This document shows, one piece after another, positions 1 to 7,469 of a DNA stretch of 22,767 nt. Position 1 is the first letter of the stretch; the number at the start of each line of letters is the position of its first letter. The stretch covers positions 1 through 22,767 of the forward strand of contig CAJTOB010000049.1 in NCBI GenBank assembly GCA_910578035.1, written 5' to 3'. Both the position numbers and the translations under genes were made by a program. The stretch comes from an uncultured Muribaculaceae bacterium (GTDB lineage Bacteria > Bacteroidota > Bacteroidia > Bacteroidales > Muribaculaceae). The notes beneath the pieces were generated by a model. The model worked only from the letters and a program-made list of their open reading frames with translations. It had not been told where the DNA came from and ran no database searches.

Positions 1-64
1 TCTTCATCTTCCGCCTGTGCAATATATATGCCTAAACACAGGTTTATTACCATGCGCCCTTAAA

Positions 65-96
65 TTTGCGGCTTTCGGCTATTTGACGTATCTTTG
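65..96 (+). promoter_or_regulatory. Bacteroidota-type promoter for the lptF-ribBA operon
   Basis: A TTTG box at 65-68 and a perfect TAnnTTTG box (TATCTTTG) at 89-96 are separated by 20 bp, the usual -33/-7 layout of the Bacteroidota primary sigma factor. By that convention transcription would begin near position 100. This places the TTG codon at 94 upstream of the transcript start and favours translation from the ATG at 124, with a leader of about 24 nt. Nothing else in 1-64 looks like a gene; the sequence there is mostly AT-rich. Confidence 0.75.
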
Positions 97-123
97 CATT
101 CAGATAGACTATACTTGCGAGCA

Positions 124-1941
124 ATGTTCAGAATGAAACGTCTCTATTCATATATGCTGCAGCGGTTCCTGCCGTTGCTGGCTATGACGTTTTTTATCTG
201 TCTCTTCATTGTGCTCATGCAGTTTCTGTGGAAATCTATTGACGACCTCGTAGGCAAAGGCCTGTCTGTAGGTATTATCGCAGAACTATTCTTCTACGCC
301 GCAATCACAATGGTTCCGACCGCACTGCCTCTGGCTGTGTTGCTCGCGTCGCTGATGGTTTTCGGAAATCTTGGCGAAAAATTCGAACTCACAGCGATGA
401 AAGCATCCGGCATTTCGCTGTTTCGTATAATGCGGCCCCTTATGATATTCATGATTTGCCTGTCTATCGGAGCCTTCTTCTTTCAAAACGATATCCTCCC
501 TATAGCCAAGACAAAAATGTGGACACTCACATTCTCTGTCAGGCAAAAATCGCCCGAAGTCGAGATTCCGGTACGCTCTTTCTACGATCAGATACCAAAT
601 CTCAACCTCTATACCGAGAGCAAAAACCCCGAGACCGGCATGCTCTACGGCATGATTATCTACGACCTGTCGCGAGGATATGACAACACCCGCGTCATAC
701 TCGCCGACTCGGGGCGTTTCAACTTTACTGAAGACAAAACAAAGCTTCTCCTCCATCTTTACAGTGGCGAAATGTTTGAGAACATGCGCGACAATAGTAT
801 GGGAGCAGGCTCTTCGCGCTATCTGCCATTCAGGCGCGAGCACTTCACCGACAAGCAGGTGTACTTTCCCTTCGATGCAAACTTCAACCGCCTCGACGAA
901 GAAGGCATGCGCAGCCAGTATATAGGCCAGAATGCGAGTCAGCTCATACACTCAATCGATTCCATCGGCCACGAAGTAGACTCTGTCGGAGCCATATATG
1001 CCCACGAAATCCGCACTCTGCCCTATTACGGCATCTCGCCACGCACCGAAACAATGCCCGACGGCAGCCGGCGCAACATGACACCACCCACAGTGGTAAT
1101 GGAAAAACCGATTGATATCGACTCAATATATCTGGCCCGAGGCCCCGGCATGGCTAAAAGCTACCTGAACCAGGCTCTGTCAAAGGCAAAACGCCAGAAA
1201 CAGGAATATCTGTACCGCAGCCTTGCCCTCGAAGAACAGGCAAAACTCATGCGCCGCCACGATATCGAGCTGCAACGCAAATTCACACTCTCGTTCGCCT
1301 GTATAATATTCTTTTTCATCGGCGCACCTCTGGGGGCCATTATCAAGAAAGGCGGACTCGGAACACCGCTTGTAATTTCGGTATTGCTCTTTATCATCTA
1401 CTTCCTCATCGATAATGCGGGTTATAAAATGGCCCGCGACGGCAAAGTTCCCGTTTGGGAAGGCATATGGCTGAGCTCTCTGGCCCTGCTCCCGCTGGGT
1501 GTGTTCTTCACCTATAAAGCTGTAGGCGATTCGGCGGTGTTCAACATCGACGCATACAAGAATTTCTTCCGCCGCATAGCCGGCCGAGCCATACCGCGCG
1601 ACCTTACCCTGAAAGAGGTCAGGATAGTTACCGTCGATAATGATACTGCAGTCGACATGTTACTCGACTTTCTCGGCGACATCGATGCCGAGACTGCGCG
1701 CCTCGGCCGCACCGGAAGCATCAAAAAGCTGTTTGCCCCGGGGCTGCCGCTTGAATTGAGACAAAAGCTGAATCAATTAGTAGATTATCTATCAAACAGC
1801 ACAGATATTTACACCATCAACCTTCTCAACCAATATCCTTTTAAGCCGACCGTCCGTAATCTGTCCGCCATACGCTCGACAACAATTTCATTGCTCGATC
1901 GTTTCGACTATAAATACGCCGGTGCCAAAGATTCCATATAG
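124..1941 (+). CDS. LptF/LptG-family permease (YjgP/YjgQ), lipopolysaccharide export
   Basis: Inner-membrane permease subunit of the Lpt machine, which with the LptB ATPase extracts lipopolysaccharide from the inner membrane and feeds the periplasmic bridge. From the ATG at 124 it is 605 residues. Three N-terminal membrane segments lie at about 19-40, 50-80 and 105-120, followed by a periplasmic domain of roughly 250 residues, then three more segments at about 388-407, 415-432 and 446-464. The start matches the MFR-[IM]-K-[RK]-L opening I recall for Bacteroides homologues and fits the promoter; an ATG at 133 is an alternative. About 125 residues follow the last membrane segment, a cytoplasmic tail absent from the roughly 360-residue E. 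coli proteins. Whether it acts as LptF, LptG or both cannot be told. It is the first gene of the operon, 3 nt before ribBA. Confidence 0.9.
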   Translation: MFRMKRLYSYMLQRFLPLLAMTFFICLFIVLMQFLWKSIDDLVGKGLSVGIIAELFFYAAITMVPTALPLAVLLASLMVFGNLGEKFELTAMKASGISLFRIMRPLMIFMICLSIGAFFFQNDILPIAKTKMWTLTFSVRQKSPEVEIPVRSFYDQIPNLNLYTESKNPETGMLYGMIIYDLSRGYDNTRVILADSGRFNFTEDKTKLLLHLYSGEMFENMRDNSMGAGSSRYLPFRREHFTDKQVYFPFDANFNRLDEEGMRSQYIGQNASQLIHSIDSIGHEVDSVGAIYAHEIRTLPYYGISPRTETMPDGSRRNMTPPTVVMEKPIDIDSIYLARGPGMAKSYLNQALSKAKRQKQEYLYRSLALEEQAKLMRRHDIELQRKFTLSFACIIFFFIGAPLGAIIKKGGLGTPLVISVLLFIIYFLIDNAGYKMARDGKVPVWEGIWLSSLALLPLGVFFTYKAVGDSAVFNIDAYKNFFRRIAGRAIPRDLTLKEVRIVTVDNDTAVDMLLDFLGDIDAETARLGRTGSIKKLFAPGLPLELRQKLNQLVDYLSNSTDIYTINLLNQYPFKPTVRNLSAIRSTTISLLDRFDYKYAGAKDSI

Positions 1942-1944
1942 ATT

Positions 1945-3162
1945 ATGAACGACAACATAAAACTCGACAGCATAGAGGAAGCAATCGAAGACTTCCGCAA
2001 TGGTAAAATGGTGATTGTGGTCGACGACGAAGACCGCGAAAATGAAGGCGATCTCATAGTTGCCGCCGAAAAAATAACACCCGAGCAGGTAAACTTCATG
2101 TTGAAGAACGCGCGCGGAGTGCTCTGCGTGCCCCTCACCATATCCCGCTGCCGCGAGCTCGAACTCAACCATCAGGTCGAACAGAACACTTCGATGCTCG
2201 GCACGCCGTTTACAATCACAGTCGACAAAATAGAAGGTTGTAGCACTGGTGTCAGCATCGAAGACCGTTGTGCAACTATACGCGCGCTCGCCGACCCTGA
2301 ATCGGTGCCGGAAACATTCGGACGTCCGGGGCATATCAACCCTCTCTACGCGCAGGACGCCGGCGTCCTGCGCCGCAGCGGCCACACAGAAGCCGCCGTT
2401 GACCTCGCGCGCCTCGCCGGCCTTCAGCCTGCAGCAGCCCTGATGGAAATAATGAGCGAAGACGGCTCCATGGCACGCCTGCCTGAACTTCGCAGACGCG
2501 CCGACGAGTGGGGCATGAAACTGATCTCGATTCGCGATTTGATTGCCTACCGTCTTGCCTCCGAACAGCTCGTCGAGCAGGGTGTTGAAGTAGACATGCC
2601 TACCGCCGACGGTCATTTCCGCCTCATTCCCTTCCGCCAAAAGAGCAATGGTCTGGAGCACATCGCAATAATCAAGGGCGATGTAACGACCGACGAGCCC
2701 GTGCTCGTGCGCGTCCATTCATCGTGCGCTACCGGCGACATTTTTGCCTCCAAGCGCTGCGACTGCGGCGAACAGCTTCACAAAGCCATGCAGATGATTG
2801 AAAAAGAAGGACGTGGCGCAGTCATCTACCTGAATCAGGAAGGCCGCGGCATTGGTCTGATGGATAAAATAAAGGCCTACAAACTTCAGGAGGAAGGTCT
2901 TGATACCGTCGAGGCCAACATACACCTGGGGCACGACGCCGACGAACGCGATTACGGCGTTGGCGCACAGATTCTCAATCTGCTTGGAATACGTAAAATG
3001 CGTCTTCTCACCAACAATCCCGTGAAACGTATCGGCCTTGAAGGCTACGGACTCACAGTGGTAGAGAATGTGCCTATCGAAGTAGAGCCCAATCCCTATA
3101 ATCTGCGATACATGCACACAAAAAAAGAGCGTATGGGCCACAACCTCAAGCAAGTGGAATAA
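1945..3162 (+). CDS. ribBA: Bifunctional 3,4-dihydroxy-2-butanone-4-phosphate synthase / GTP cyclohydrolase II
   Basis: Catalyses both entry steps of riboflavin synthesis: ribulose 5-phosphate to dihydroxybutanone phosphate, and GTP to the diaminopyrimidine precursor. It is 405 residues, normal for the fusion. The N-terminal RibB domain (about 1-205) has the acidic metal-binding motif DDEDRENEGD at 27-36 and the RPGH and SGHTEA motifs. The RibA domain (about 210-400) has the zinc ligands C261, C272 and C274 in SSCATGD and CDCG, the catalytic NQEGRGIGL segment and the TNNPVKRIGLEGYGL segment. Both halves appear intact. It sits 3 nt after the permease gene and its stop overlaps the next start (TAATG), so it is probably made from the shared operon message. 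No FMN riboswitch is seen ahead of it. Confidence 0.97.
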   Translation: MNDNIKLDSIEEAIEDFRNGKMVIVVDDEDRENEGDLIVAAEKITPEQVNFMLKNARGVLCVPLTISRCRELELNHQVEQNTSMLGTPFTITVDKIEGCSTGVSIEDRCATIRALADPESVPETFGRPGHINPLYAQDAGVLRRSGHTEAAVDLARLAGLQPAAALMEIMSEDGSMARLPELRRRADEWGMKLISIRDLIAYRLASEQLVEQGVEVDMPTADGHFRLIPFRQKSNGLEHIAIIKGDVTTDEPVLVRVHSSCATGDIFASKRCDCGEQLHKAMQMIEKEGRGAVIYLNQEGRGIGLMDKIKAYKLQEEGLDTVEANIHLGHDADERDYGVGAQILNLLGIRKMRLLTNNPVKRIGLEGYGLTVVENVPIEVEPNPYNLRYMHTKKERMGHNLKQVE

Positions 3163-3716
3163 TGGAACTTGACGAAGCTCTGCGCAAATCCGGCGAAGAT
3201 ACAGCCCGGCTTGCCGAGCGTCTGCGAGCAGGCGGCGAAAACAAAAACAAGACGGCAAGCGAGCTGCTTATCGTAGCAGCCACACATATGAAGTGTCTTG
3301 AAGCGGCCGGAATGGGTGAAGATGCGCTTGCCACCGGCGCAATGAGCTTGCTGACGATTATACACACTAAAATAAATCCCGAAGAAATAGCCGATGTCTA
3401 CACGGCTTTTCTTCAGGATTTATACATATTATCGCTTCGCTTATGCCAGAACACTTGCGACAGCCACACTGCCGAGCACCTCATGGAGATAAGCATGCGA
3501 CTAGGAGCACTTTCAGTTGTCACCTTCAAAGCTTTATGCTCAGGCGAAGGCCATCACAAGGCTCTTGGCGAGCGTAACAGCGCTTTCGAAGGAATGTTCA
3601 GCGAAGCGCCTGCCGAATTCTGGCAATTCCAGAACCATACGATAAGACCACAAAGCGCCATCGACATTCTTACCGACGCCGCAGCCCGGCTCGCATCGCT
3701 CGGCTACGTCGATTGA
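3162..3716 (+). CDS. Hypothetical protein, third gene of the lptF-ribBA operon
   Basis: A 184-residue soluble protein I do not recognise. It has no signal peptide, membrane segment or obvious catalytic motif. The sequence is Ala/Leu-rich and predicted by eye to be almost wholly helical, with amphipathic stretches at about 5-24, 30-50, 60-70, 75-95, 105-125 and 165-180, so a helical-repeat or adaptor fold is possible. Three cysteines (C44, C94, C98) and several histidines are scattered without a clear metal-site pattern. The ATG overlaps the ribBA stop by one base (TAATG), which implies translational coupling and argues that it is a real gene. The 3' end overlaps the convergent maf gene by 13 nt. 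No function is assigned. Confidence 0.75.
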   Translation: MELDEALRKSGEDTARLAERLRAGGENKNKTASELLIVAATHMKCLEAAGMGEDALATGAMSLLTIIHTKINPEEIADVYTAFLQDLYILSLRLCQNTCDSHTAEHLMEISMRLGALSVVTFKALCSGEGHHKALGERNSAFEGMFSEAPAEFWQFQNHTIRPQSAIDILTDAAARLASLGYVD

Positions 3717-4348
3717 TAGAATCGGGCAAGATGCTCGTAAAGAGTATGAAGGGGTAAGCCCATCACATTGTAATAGCAACCGTCGAGCCCCGAAATGCCT
3801 ACTGCACCGACCCATTCCTGCACCCCGTAGGCACCGGCCTTGTCAAAAGGACGGTAACGGTCTACATAATCTTCTATCTGTGCTTTAGATAGCTCGGCAA
3901 AGCGAACGGCAGTTGTTTCGCTGAAGACATCTCGTTCGTGTCCTTTGGCACTGAGAGCCACGCCTGTCACCACATGGTGCGTGCGCCCGGAAAGACGGCC
4001 AAGCATGTCTACAGCCTCCTCTCGCGAATGCGGCTTGCCATATATGCGGCCGTCCAAAATTACAACTGTATCTGCCGTAATCATCAACTCATTATCTTCA
4101 AGCAGATTGTCGTGAGCCTTAGCTTTGATAACGGCAATATAAGCCGGCACATCTTCGGGCTTTATATCGGCCGGATAGCTTTCGTCTACATCAATATTAT
4201 CGGCAATTTCAAACGAAGGCAATATCATCTGAAGCAACTGCCTGCGGCGTGGCGAATTTGAAGCCAACAGCACTTTCACACTCTTAAATGCCGCCGAAGG
4301 TAGTGGCGGCACAATCTCTACAGCCTCCATATCACCAGCCGAAAGCAT
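3704..4348 (-). CDS. maf: Maf-family nucleoside triphosphate pyrophosphatase
   Basis: House-cleaning enzyme that hydrolyses non-canonical or excess nucleoside triphosphates to monophosphates; Maf proteins are also linked to septum control. Family motifs are all present: ASNSPRR at 29-35, the catalytic TADTVV at 91-96, YGKP at 103-106, and DKAGAYGVQ at 169-177. The last motif is the form typical of the YhdE (dTTP/UTP) subgroup. The start at 4348 overlaps the kdsC end by 17 nt. A second ATG at 4330 lies just after the kdsC stop and would trim six residues from a poorly conserved N-terminus, so either is possible. It is the last gene of the minus-strand cluster. Its 3' end overlaps the opposing hypothetical gene by 13 nt, leaving no room for a conventional terminator. 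Confidence 0.93.
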   Translation of the reverse strand: MLSAGDMEAVEIVPPLPSAAFKSVKVLLASNSPRRRQLLQMILPSFEIADNIDVDESYPADIKPEDVPAYIAVIKAKAHDNLLEDNELMITADTVVILDGRIYGKPHSREEAVDMLGRLSGRTHHVVTGVALSAKGHERDVFSETTAVRFAELSKAQIEDYVDRYRPFDKAGAYGVQEWVGAVGISGLDGCYYNVMGLPLHTLYEHLARFYQST

Positions 4349-4856
4349 GTGTATCGAGCATCCAAAGCCCCTTGACCTTAAGAATTTCTTCTATAAGTTC
4401 GCGGGCAACGCCATACCCCCCGTCGGCGCCGGAAACAAAGGTTGCCGCGGCTTTAACCTCGACAGCAGCATCGCGAGGAGCCACCGAAAGCCCCACCGCT
4501 CCCATTGGAGGCAAATCGGGTATATCGTCGCCTACATATGCAACTTCCTCAGGCTTATAAGCGTTGCGTTCCATCCATTCGTTAAGGATAGGCAACTTCG
4601 CCTTGCATTTGAGGAAAACATCTGTCATTCCAATCTTGCGAAAGCGCTCCTCTACCCTATGGTCGTCGGCACCGCTTATAATAGCCAGATGCAGGCCTCC
4701 TTTCACAGCCTGGACCATGGCATAGCCGTCTTTCAGATTTGCCATACGCTCCGGGATTCCCTCGGGCGAAAGGGGAACAGTCGAAGGCGAAAGCACGCCG
4801 TCGACATCGAAAACCACAGCCTTGATTTTACTCAAATCATAATTTATCTTGCTCAT
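4332..4856 (-). CDS. kdsC: KdsC-type HAD phosphatase (Kdo 8-phosphate phosphatase)
   Basis: Removes the phosphate from 3-deoxy-D-manno-octulosonate 8-phosphate to give Kdo for the lipopolysaccharide inner core. It is 174 residues, the compact cap-less length of KdsC. HAD motif I is FDVDGVL with D17 (nucleophile) and D19, motif II is the ISG at 60-62, a conserved Lys lies in CKAK near 84-87, and motif III is GDDIPDLP at 109-116. The segments KDGYA near 42-46 and GLSVAPRDA near 122-130 are typical of KdsC rather than of general HAD phosphatases. It overlaps the DUF2520 gene upstream by 20 nt and maf downstream by 17 nt. The Kdo transferase gene waaA lies about 15 kb away in this window, so the pathway is split between operons. 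Confidence 0.9.
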   Translation of the reverse strand: MSKINYDLSKIKAVVFDVDGVLSPSTVPLSPEGIPERMANLKDGYAMVQAVKGGLHLAIISGADDHRVEERFRKIGMTDVFLKCKAKLPILNEWMERNAYKPEEVAYVGDDIPDLPPMGAVGLSVAPRDAAVEVKAAATFVSGADGGYGVARELIEEILKVKGLWMLDTHAFGW

Positions 4857-5685
4857 CTGCAGAATTATGTTTTTTCATTATTAACTCGGAGAGAACTTTA
4901 TACACCTCACGGTATTGCGGGGCAAGAGTAGCAAGCTGACTCTTCATAACAGCGATATCTCCTCGAACCGCCGGACCGGTCTGAGCCGCAAAAGTGCCTA
5001 TACTTGCCGCCTTCTCGATTGTCTGACGGAGCAGCGGAACGGCCACCTCTGCCGGATAGCCGGCCTCACCAAGCTCTTCCTCTACAACACCAAGAAGCAC
5101 ATTCACGAAATTGGAAGTAAAAACCCCCGCAATATGAAGGTGACGGCGACGCTCTTCATCAGACGAATACACATAAGGCGAAATTGACCGTGCAAGAGTA
5201 TCAGCTTCTGCATAATCTTCTTTAAAGGCCGTCTCTATGAAAAACGGCACCTCGGCCATATCAACTTCAAATCCCTTGGTAAAGGTCTGGAAAGGATAGA
5301 AAATACCTGTACGCAGGCTGATAGGCTCAAGACACGATTTGTCGAGCGTACCCGACGTATGCAGCACAAGCACAGACTCGCCAATGTGCCCTATCTGCCC
5401 GACAACATCTGCAACTGCACGGTCGGCGACAGAAACGATGACTACGTCCGGCCTCGCCAAAGCAATTTCTGAATATAAGCACGGCTTACAACCGGCCATG
5501 GCGGCCAGTTCTGAAGCATGGTCGGGCGTGCGGCTCGCAATTGCCACAAGCTTGCAGACCTTGGAAAGGGTCAAAGCTGCTGCAAGATGCGAGGCCACAT
5601 TGCCGGCACCGGCCAATGCCACTCTCAGAGGCGCATTCAGTCTATCTGAGCCTGATTCCATGTGCCGATATGCACTTTTTCCCAA
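4837..5685 (-). CDS. Rossmann-fold protein with DUF2520 domain
   Basis: A protein of 282 residues resembling ketopantoate and pyrroline-carboxylate reductases. An N-terminal NAD(P)-binding fold carries VALAGAGNVASHL at about 22-34, and a TSGT motif falls near the end of the Rossmann domain. The helical C-terminal half, about 150-275, has a well-conserved feel (HIAGVFTSNFVN) and matches the DUF2520 family. The substrate is not established. In Bacteroidales this family commonly sits beside KdsC and Maf, as here, which is recalled rather than searched. The first ATG (5685) lies 49 nt inside the nitroreductase gene; the ATG at 5661 would leave a 25-nt overlap and a shorter N-terminus, and I consider it at least as likely. 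The 3' end overlaps kdsC by 20 nt. Confidence 0.85.
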   Translation of the reverse strand: MGKSAYRHMESGSDRLNAPLRVALAGAGNVASHLAAALTLSKVCKLVAIASRTPDHASELAAMAGCKPCLYSEIALARPDVVIVSVADRAVADVVGQIGHIGESVLVLHTSGTLDKSCLEPISLRTGIFYPFQTFTKGFEVDMAEVPFFIETAFKEDYAEADTLARSISPYVYSSDEERRRHLHIAGVFTSNFVNVLLGVVEEELGEAGYPAEVAVPLLRQTIEKAASIGTFAAQTGPAVRGDIAVMKSQLATLAPQYREVYKVLSELIMKKHNSADEQDKL

Positions 5686-6182
5686 AGAAGTTTATCGGGG
5701 TTCACGGGCTTGCGGGTTTCGTCGGGATAGCCGAATGTCATGATACACTCCACTACAATATCATCGGGAATACCGAGAGTCTCGCGGACAACATTCTCCG
5801 ACGGCTCGCCATCGGCCGCATAACGGCCCCGGACCTGCACCCAACATGAACCGATACCAAGGTCGGCAGCTTGAAGATGCATCAAAATGGCTGCCACAGA
5901 TGCATCTTCTATATAAGCCTCGCTAAGAGCAGGATCAGAACAAACTACTACAGCCAGACGGGCGTTCTTAACCGAAGCCGCATAGCTGGGCTTGCATTCC
6001 GAAAGGCGCTCAAGTACTGCTGCATCTTCTACAGCAACAAACTGGAATGAGCGGGCATTCTTCGACGAAGGTGCCAGAAGACCGGCTTCAAGAATTGTCT
6101 TGACCTGCACCGCATCAAGGGGCTGATCGGTATATCGCCGTATGCTGTGGCGGGATAGGAGGAGTTCTCTCAGATTTTCCAT
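5637..6182 (-). CDS. Nitroreductase-family FMN-dependent oxidoreductase
   Basis: A 181-residue flavoprotein of the nitroreductase fold, normally a homodimer that uses NAD(P)H and FMN. The FMN phosphate-binding start RHSIRRY at 11-17 and the LLAPSSKNARSFQF stretch at 35-48 are clear. The central GIGSCWVQ and the C-terminal FGYPDE segment also fit. The length matches the short family members. The native substrate cannot be read from sequence. It overlaps the DUF2520 gene downstream. Upstream, 126 bp separate it from the HU/SPOR gene on the same strand; I saw no convincing TAnnTTTG promoter in that gap, so it may be read from the HU/SPOR promoter. Confidence 0.9.
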   Translation of the reverse strand: MENLRELLLSRHSIRRYTDQPLDAVQVKTILEAGLLAPSSKNARSFQFVAVEDAAVLERLSECKPSYAASVKNARLAVVVCSDPALSEAYIEDASVAAILMHLQAADLGIGSCWVQVRGRYAADGEPSENVVRETLGIPDDIVVECIMTFGYPDETRKPVNPDKLLWEKVHIGTWNQAQID

Positions 6183-6222
6183 GTAAAAAGAAGATTGGAG
6201 GATTATAGGGCAATTTGCGAAT

Positions 6223-6239
6223 TACAGTAGCTACAGTAG
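6223..6239. repeat. Short tandem direct repeat upstream of the nitroreductase gene
   Basis: TACAGTAG occurs at 6223-6230 and again at 6232-6239, a 9-bp period. It lies 41-57 bp upstream of the nitroreductase ATG in the 126-bp gap after the HU/SPOR gene. It could be a regulator-binding site or chance. The rest of 6183-6308 is AT-rich and shows no terminator with a stable stem and no good promoter. Confidence 0.35.
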
Positions 6240-6308
6240 GTATATGAACGGCTTGGGCTCATATAGCCAACATTCACATCTTTATTCACAATAATTTATA
6301 ATGATTTT

Positions 6309-7283
6309 TCACTTCCTGCAAATCCATGCGGTCGGGAAACGCTCGAAGAGGCCATTATTGTCGGCAATCGCCTTCGTTGCCGCAAAAGATACGCCCGAGG
6401 CTGCATACACACGGCAACGGCCGTCTGCTTCAAGAATTCCGAGACCGGGCGTATCGGCATTTGCCGCTATGAATTTATATGCTTCAGCCGATGAAGCCAA
6501 AGACGCTACTATGAGAAAATAGCTGTCATTACTATCTGCTGCTGCGGCAATTGTATGCGATTTCTTTTCTGCTGGGTCGACGATAGACATTCCATCAGCA
6601 GGAGTATTGATTATCAGCACAAGAGCCTTGTCGGCTGCAGGCTGTTCGAATTGCTCGGATATAACCGGACGCTCCGCCCTCTCAAAACCGAACGAAGCCA
6701 TCTGGGGCTCGGCCTGGTTCTTACGCGGAAGCTGCGATGCAACAAAAGCGATGAGAGCAAGAAGAGCCACGGCTGCTGCACTCGAAGCCGTGCGCTGGAG
6801 CGACTGCATGAATATATTGCGACGATTTTCCGTTTCTTCGTCGGCTGAGCTACAGTCCATATTCTCCGCTACCGCGAGCTGCTCAACCGGCTTCAGCCAT
6901 GAAAATGGCTGCTTGCCGCTCCATGATGCAGATGGCTCAAAAACGATTCCACCAAGAGCTGCCGCCGGAACGAGCTTGCCGGAATCACCGAGTTCCACTG
7001 CCATTCCCGCTCCAAGACGTGTCTTTATATCCGCTACATCAGCGGCCACACGCTCGGCTGCGACATCTTTGTCGCAAGCCAGACAACGGGCCACAGACAT
7101 CACGAGCACACCGTCGTCGTAAGAATCATGAGCTGCAAAAACTATCTCTTCCGACGGAGGCAAAAGCTCAGCGCCCTCGAAACGGGCACCGATACGACGC
7201 CGACGGAACACACCCAGCCCCGGCACCGCAAGGTCGTCGCGGTCGCGCAGTAAGTGGCAGATATGTCGGATAGTTGTATTCAT
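6309..7283 (-). CDS. Membrane protein with CCDC81-type HU domain and C-terminal SPOR domain
   Basis: A 324-residue protein with an unusual domain order. The N-terminal part, about 1-118, resembles the paired bacterial CCDC81-like HU domains (start MNTTIRHICHLL, then VPGLGVF at 20-26 and a second module about 60-115 ending GGIVFEP). A membrane segment of Ala/Leu follows at about 167-184. The C-terminus, about 253-323, has the SPOR pattern (YFLIVASLASSAEAYKF, then GLGILEADGRCRVYAAS). SPOR domains bind denuded septal peptidoglycan, so the expected topology is cytoplasmic HU-like domain and periplasmic SPOR domain. This architecture is known in Bacteroidota but its function is not. Loss of DNA-binding residues in CCDC81-type HU domains is common, so DNA contact is not implied. 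It has its own promoter just upstream. Confidence 0.85.
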   Translation of the reverse strand: MNTTIRHICHLLRDRDDLAVPGLGVFRRRRIGARFEGAELLPPSEEIVFAAHDSYDDGVLVMSVARCLACDKDVAAERVAADVADIKTRLGAGMAVELGDSGKLVPAAALGGIVFEPSASWSGKQPFSWLKPVEQLAVAENMDCSSADEETENRRNIFMQSLQRTASSAAAVALLALIAFVASQLPRKNQAEPQMASFGFERAERPVISEQFEQPAADKALVLIINTPADGMSIVDPAEKKSHTIAAAADSNDSYFLIVASLASSAEAYKFIAANADTPGLGILEADGRCRVYAASGVSFAATKAIADNNGLFERFPTAWICRK

Positions 7284-7324
7284 AATTCCATAGCAAGCAT
7301 TATGCCCGAAGGCATATTACTCTG

Positions 7325-7357
7325 CAAAGTTAGCACTTTTTCCCTTTTCACGCCACA
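7325..7357 (-). promoter_or_regulatory. Promoter for the HU/SPOR gene
   Basis: On the minus strand a perfect TAnnTTTG box (TAACTTTG) occupies 7332-7325. A weak -33 box (TGTG) lies at 7357-7354 with a 21-bp spacer. Transcription would start near 7321, leaving a leader of about 38 nt before the ATG at 7283. It faces away from the lplA promoter in the same 186-bp gap. Confidence 0.6.
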
Positions 7358-7413
7358 TTTTTTACCCATTATTTTTCACAGGATTCGCAGCAAAGAAAAA
7401 AAGTGATGAAAAG

Positions 7414-7444
7414 TTTGCGGTTTGGCGTTTATTGATTATTTTTG
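7414..7444 (+). promoter_or_regulatory. Promoter for the glycine cleavage operon
   Basis: TTTG at 7414-7417 and TATTTTTG (fits TAnnTTTG) at 7437-7444 are 19 bp apart. The predicted start near 7448 leaves only about 22 nt before the lplA ATG at 7470, which is too short for a glycine riboswitch. The 56 bp between this promoter and the divergent one is very AT-rich and may include activator or UP-like sequence. Confidence 0.7.
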
Positions 7445-7469
7445 GGCACCTTAAATCGCATAAAACGCA

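Noticed and set aside
14..42. Hairpin CCTGTG/CACAGG upstream of the first promoter, as a terminator of a preceding gene
   Set aside because: Only six base pairs with a 17-base loop and no clean U-run; too weak to call without the upstream gene.
286..951. Open frame of 221 codons antisense to the LptF/G gene
   Set aside because: Low-complexity, His/Val-rich shadow of the permease gene without a promoter or recognisable domain.
1888..2718. Open frame of 276 codons antisense to ribBA
   Set aside because: It lies wholly opposite an unmistakable RibBA, has no recognisable motif and mirrors the codon bias of the sense gene.
7284..7469. Glycine riboswitch ahead of the glycine cleavage operon
   Set aside because: The promoter ends at 7444 and lplA starts at 7470, leaving about 22 nt of leader, and no tandem aptamer-like pairing is seen upstream.
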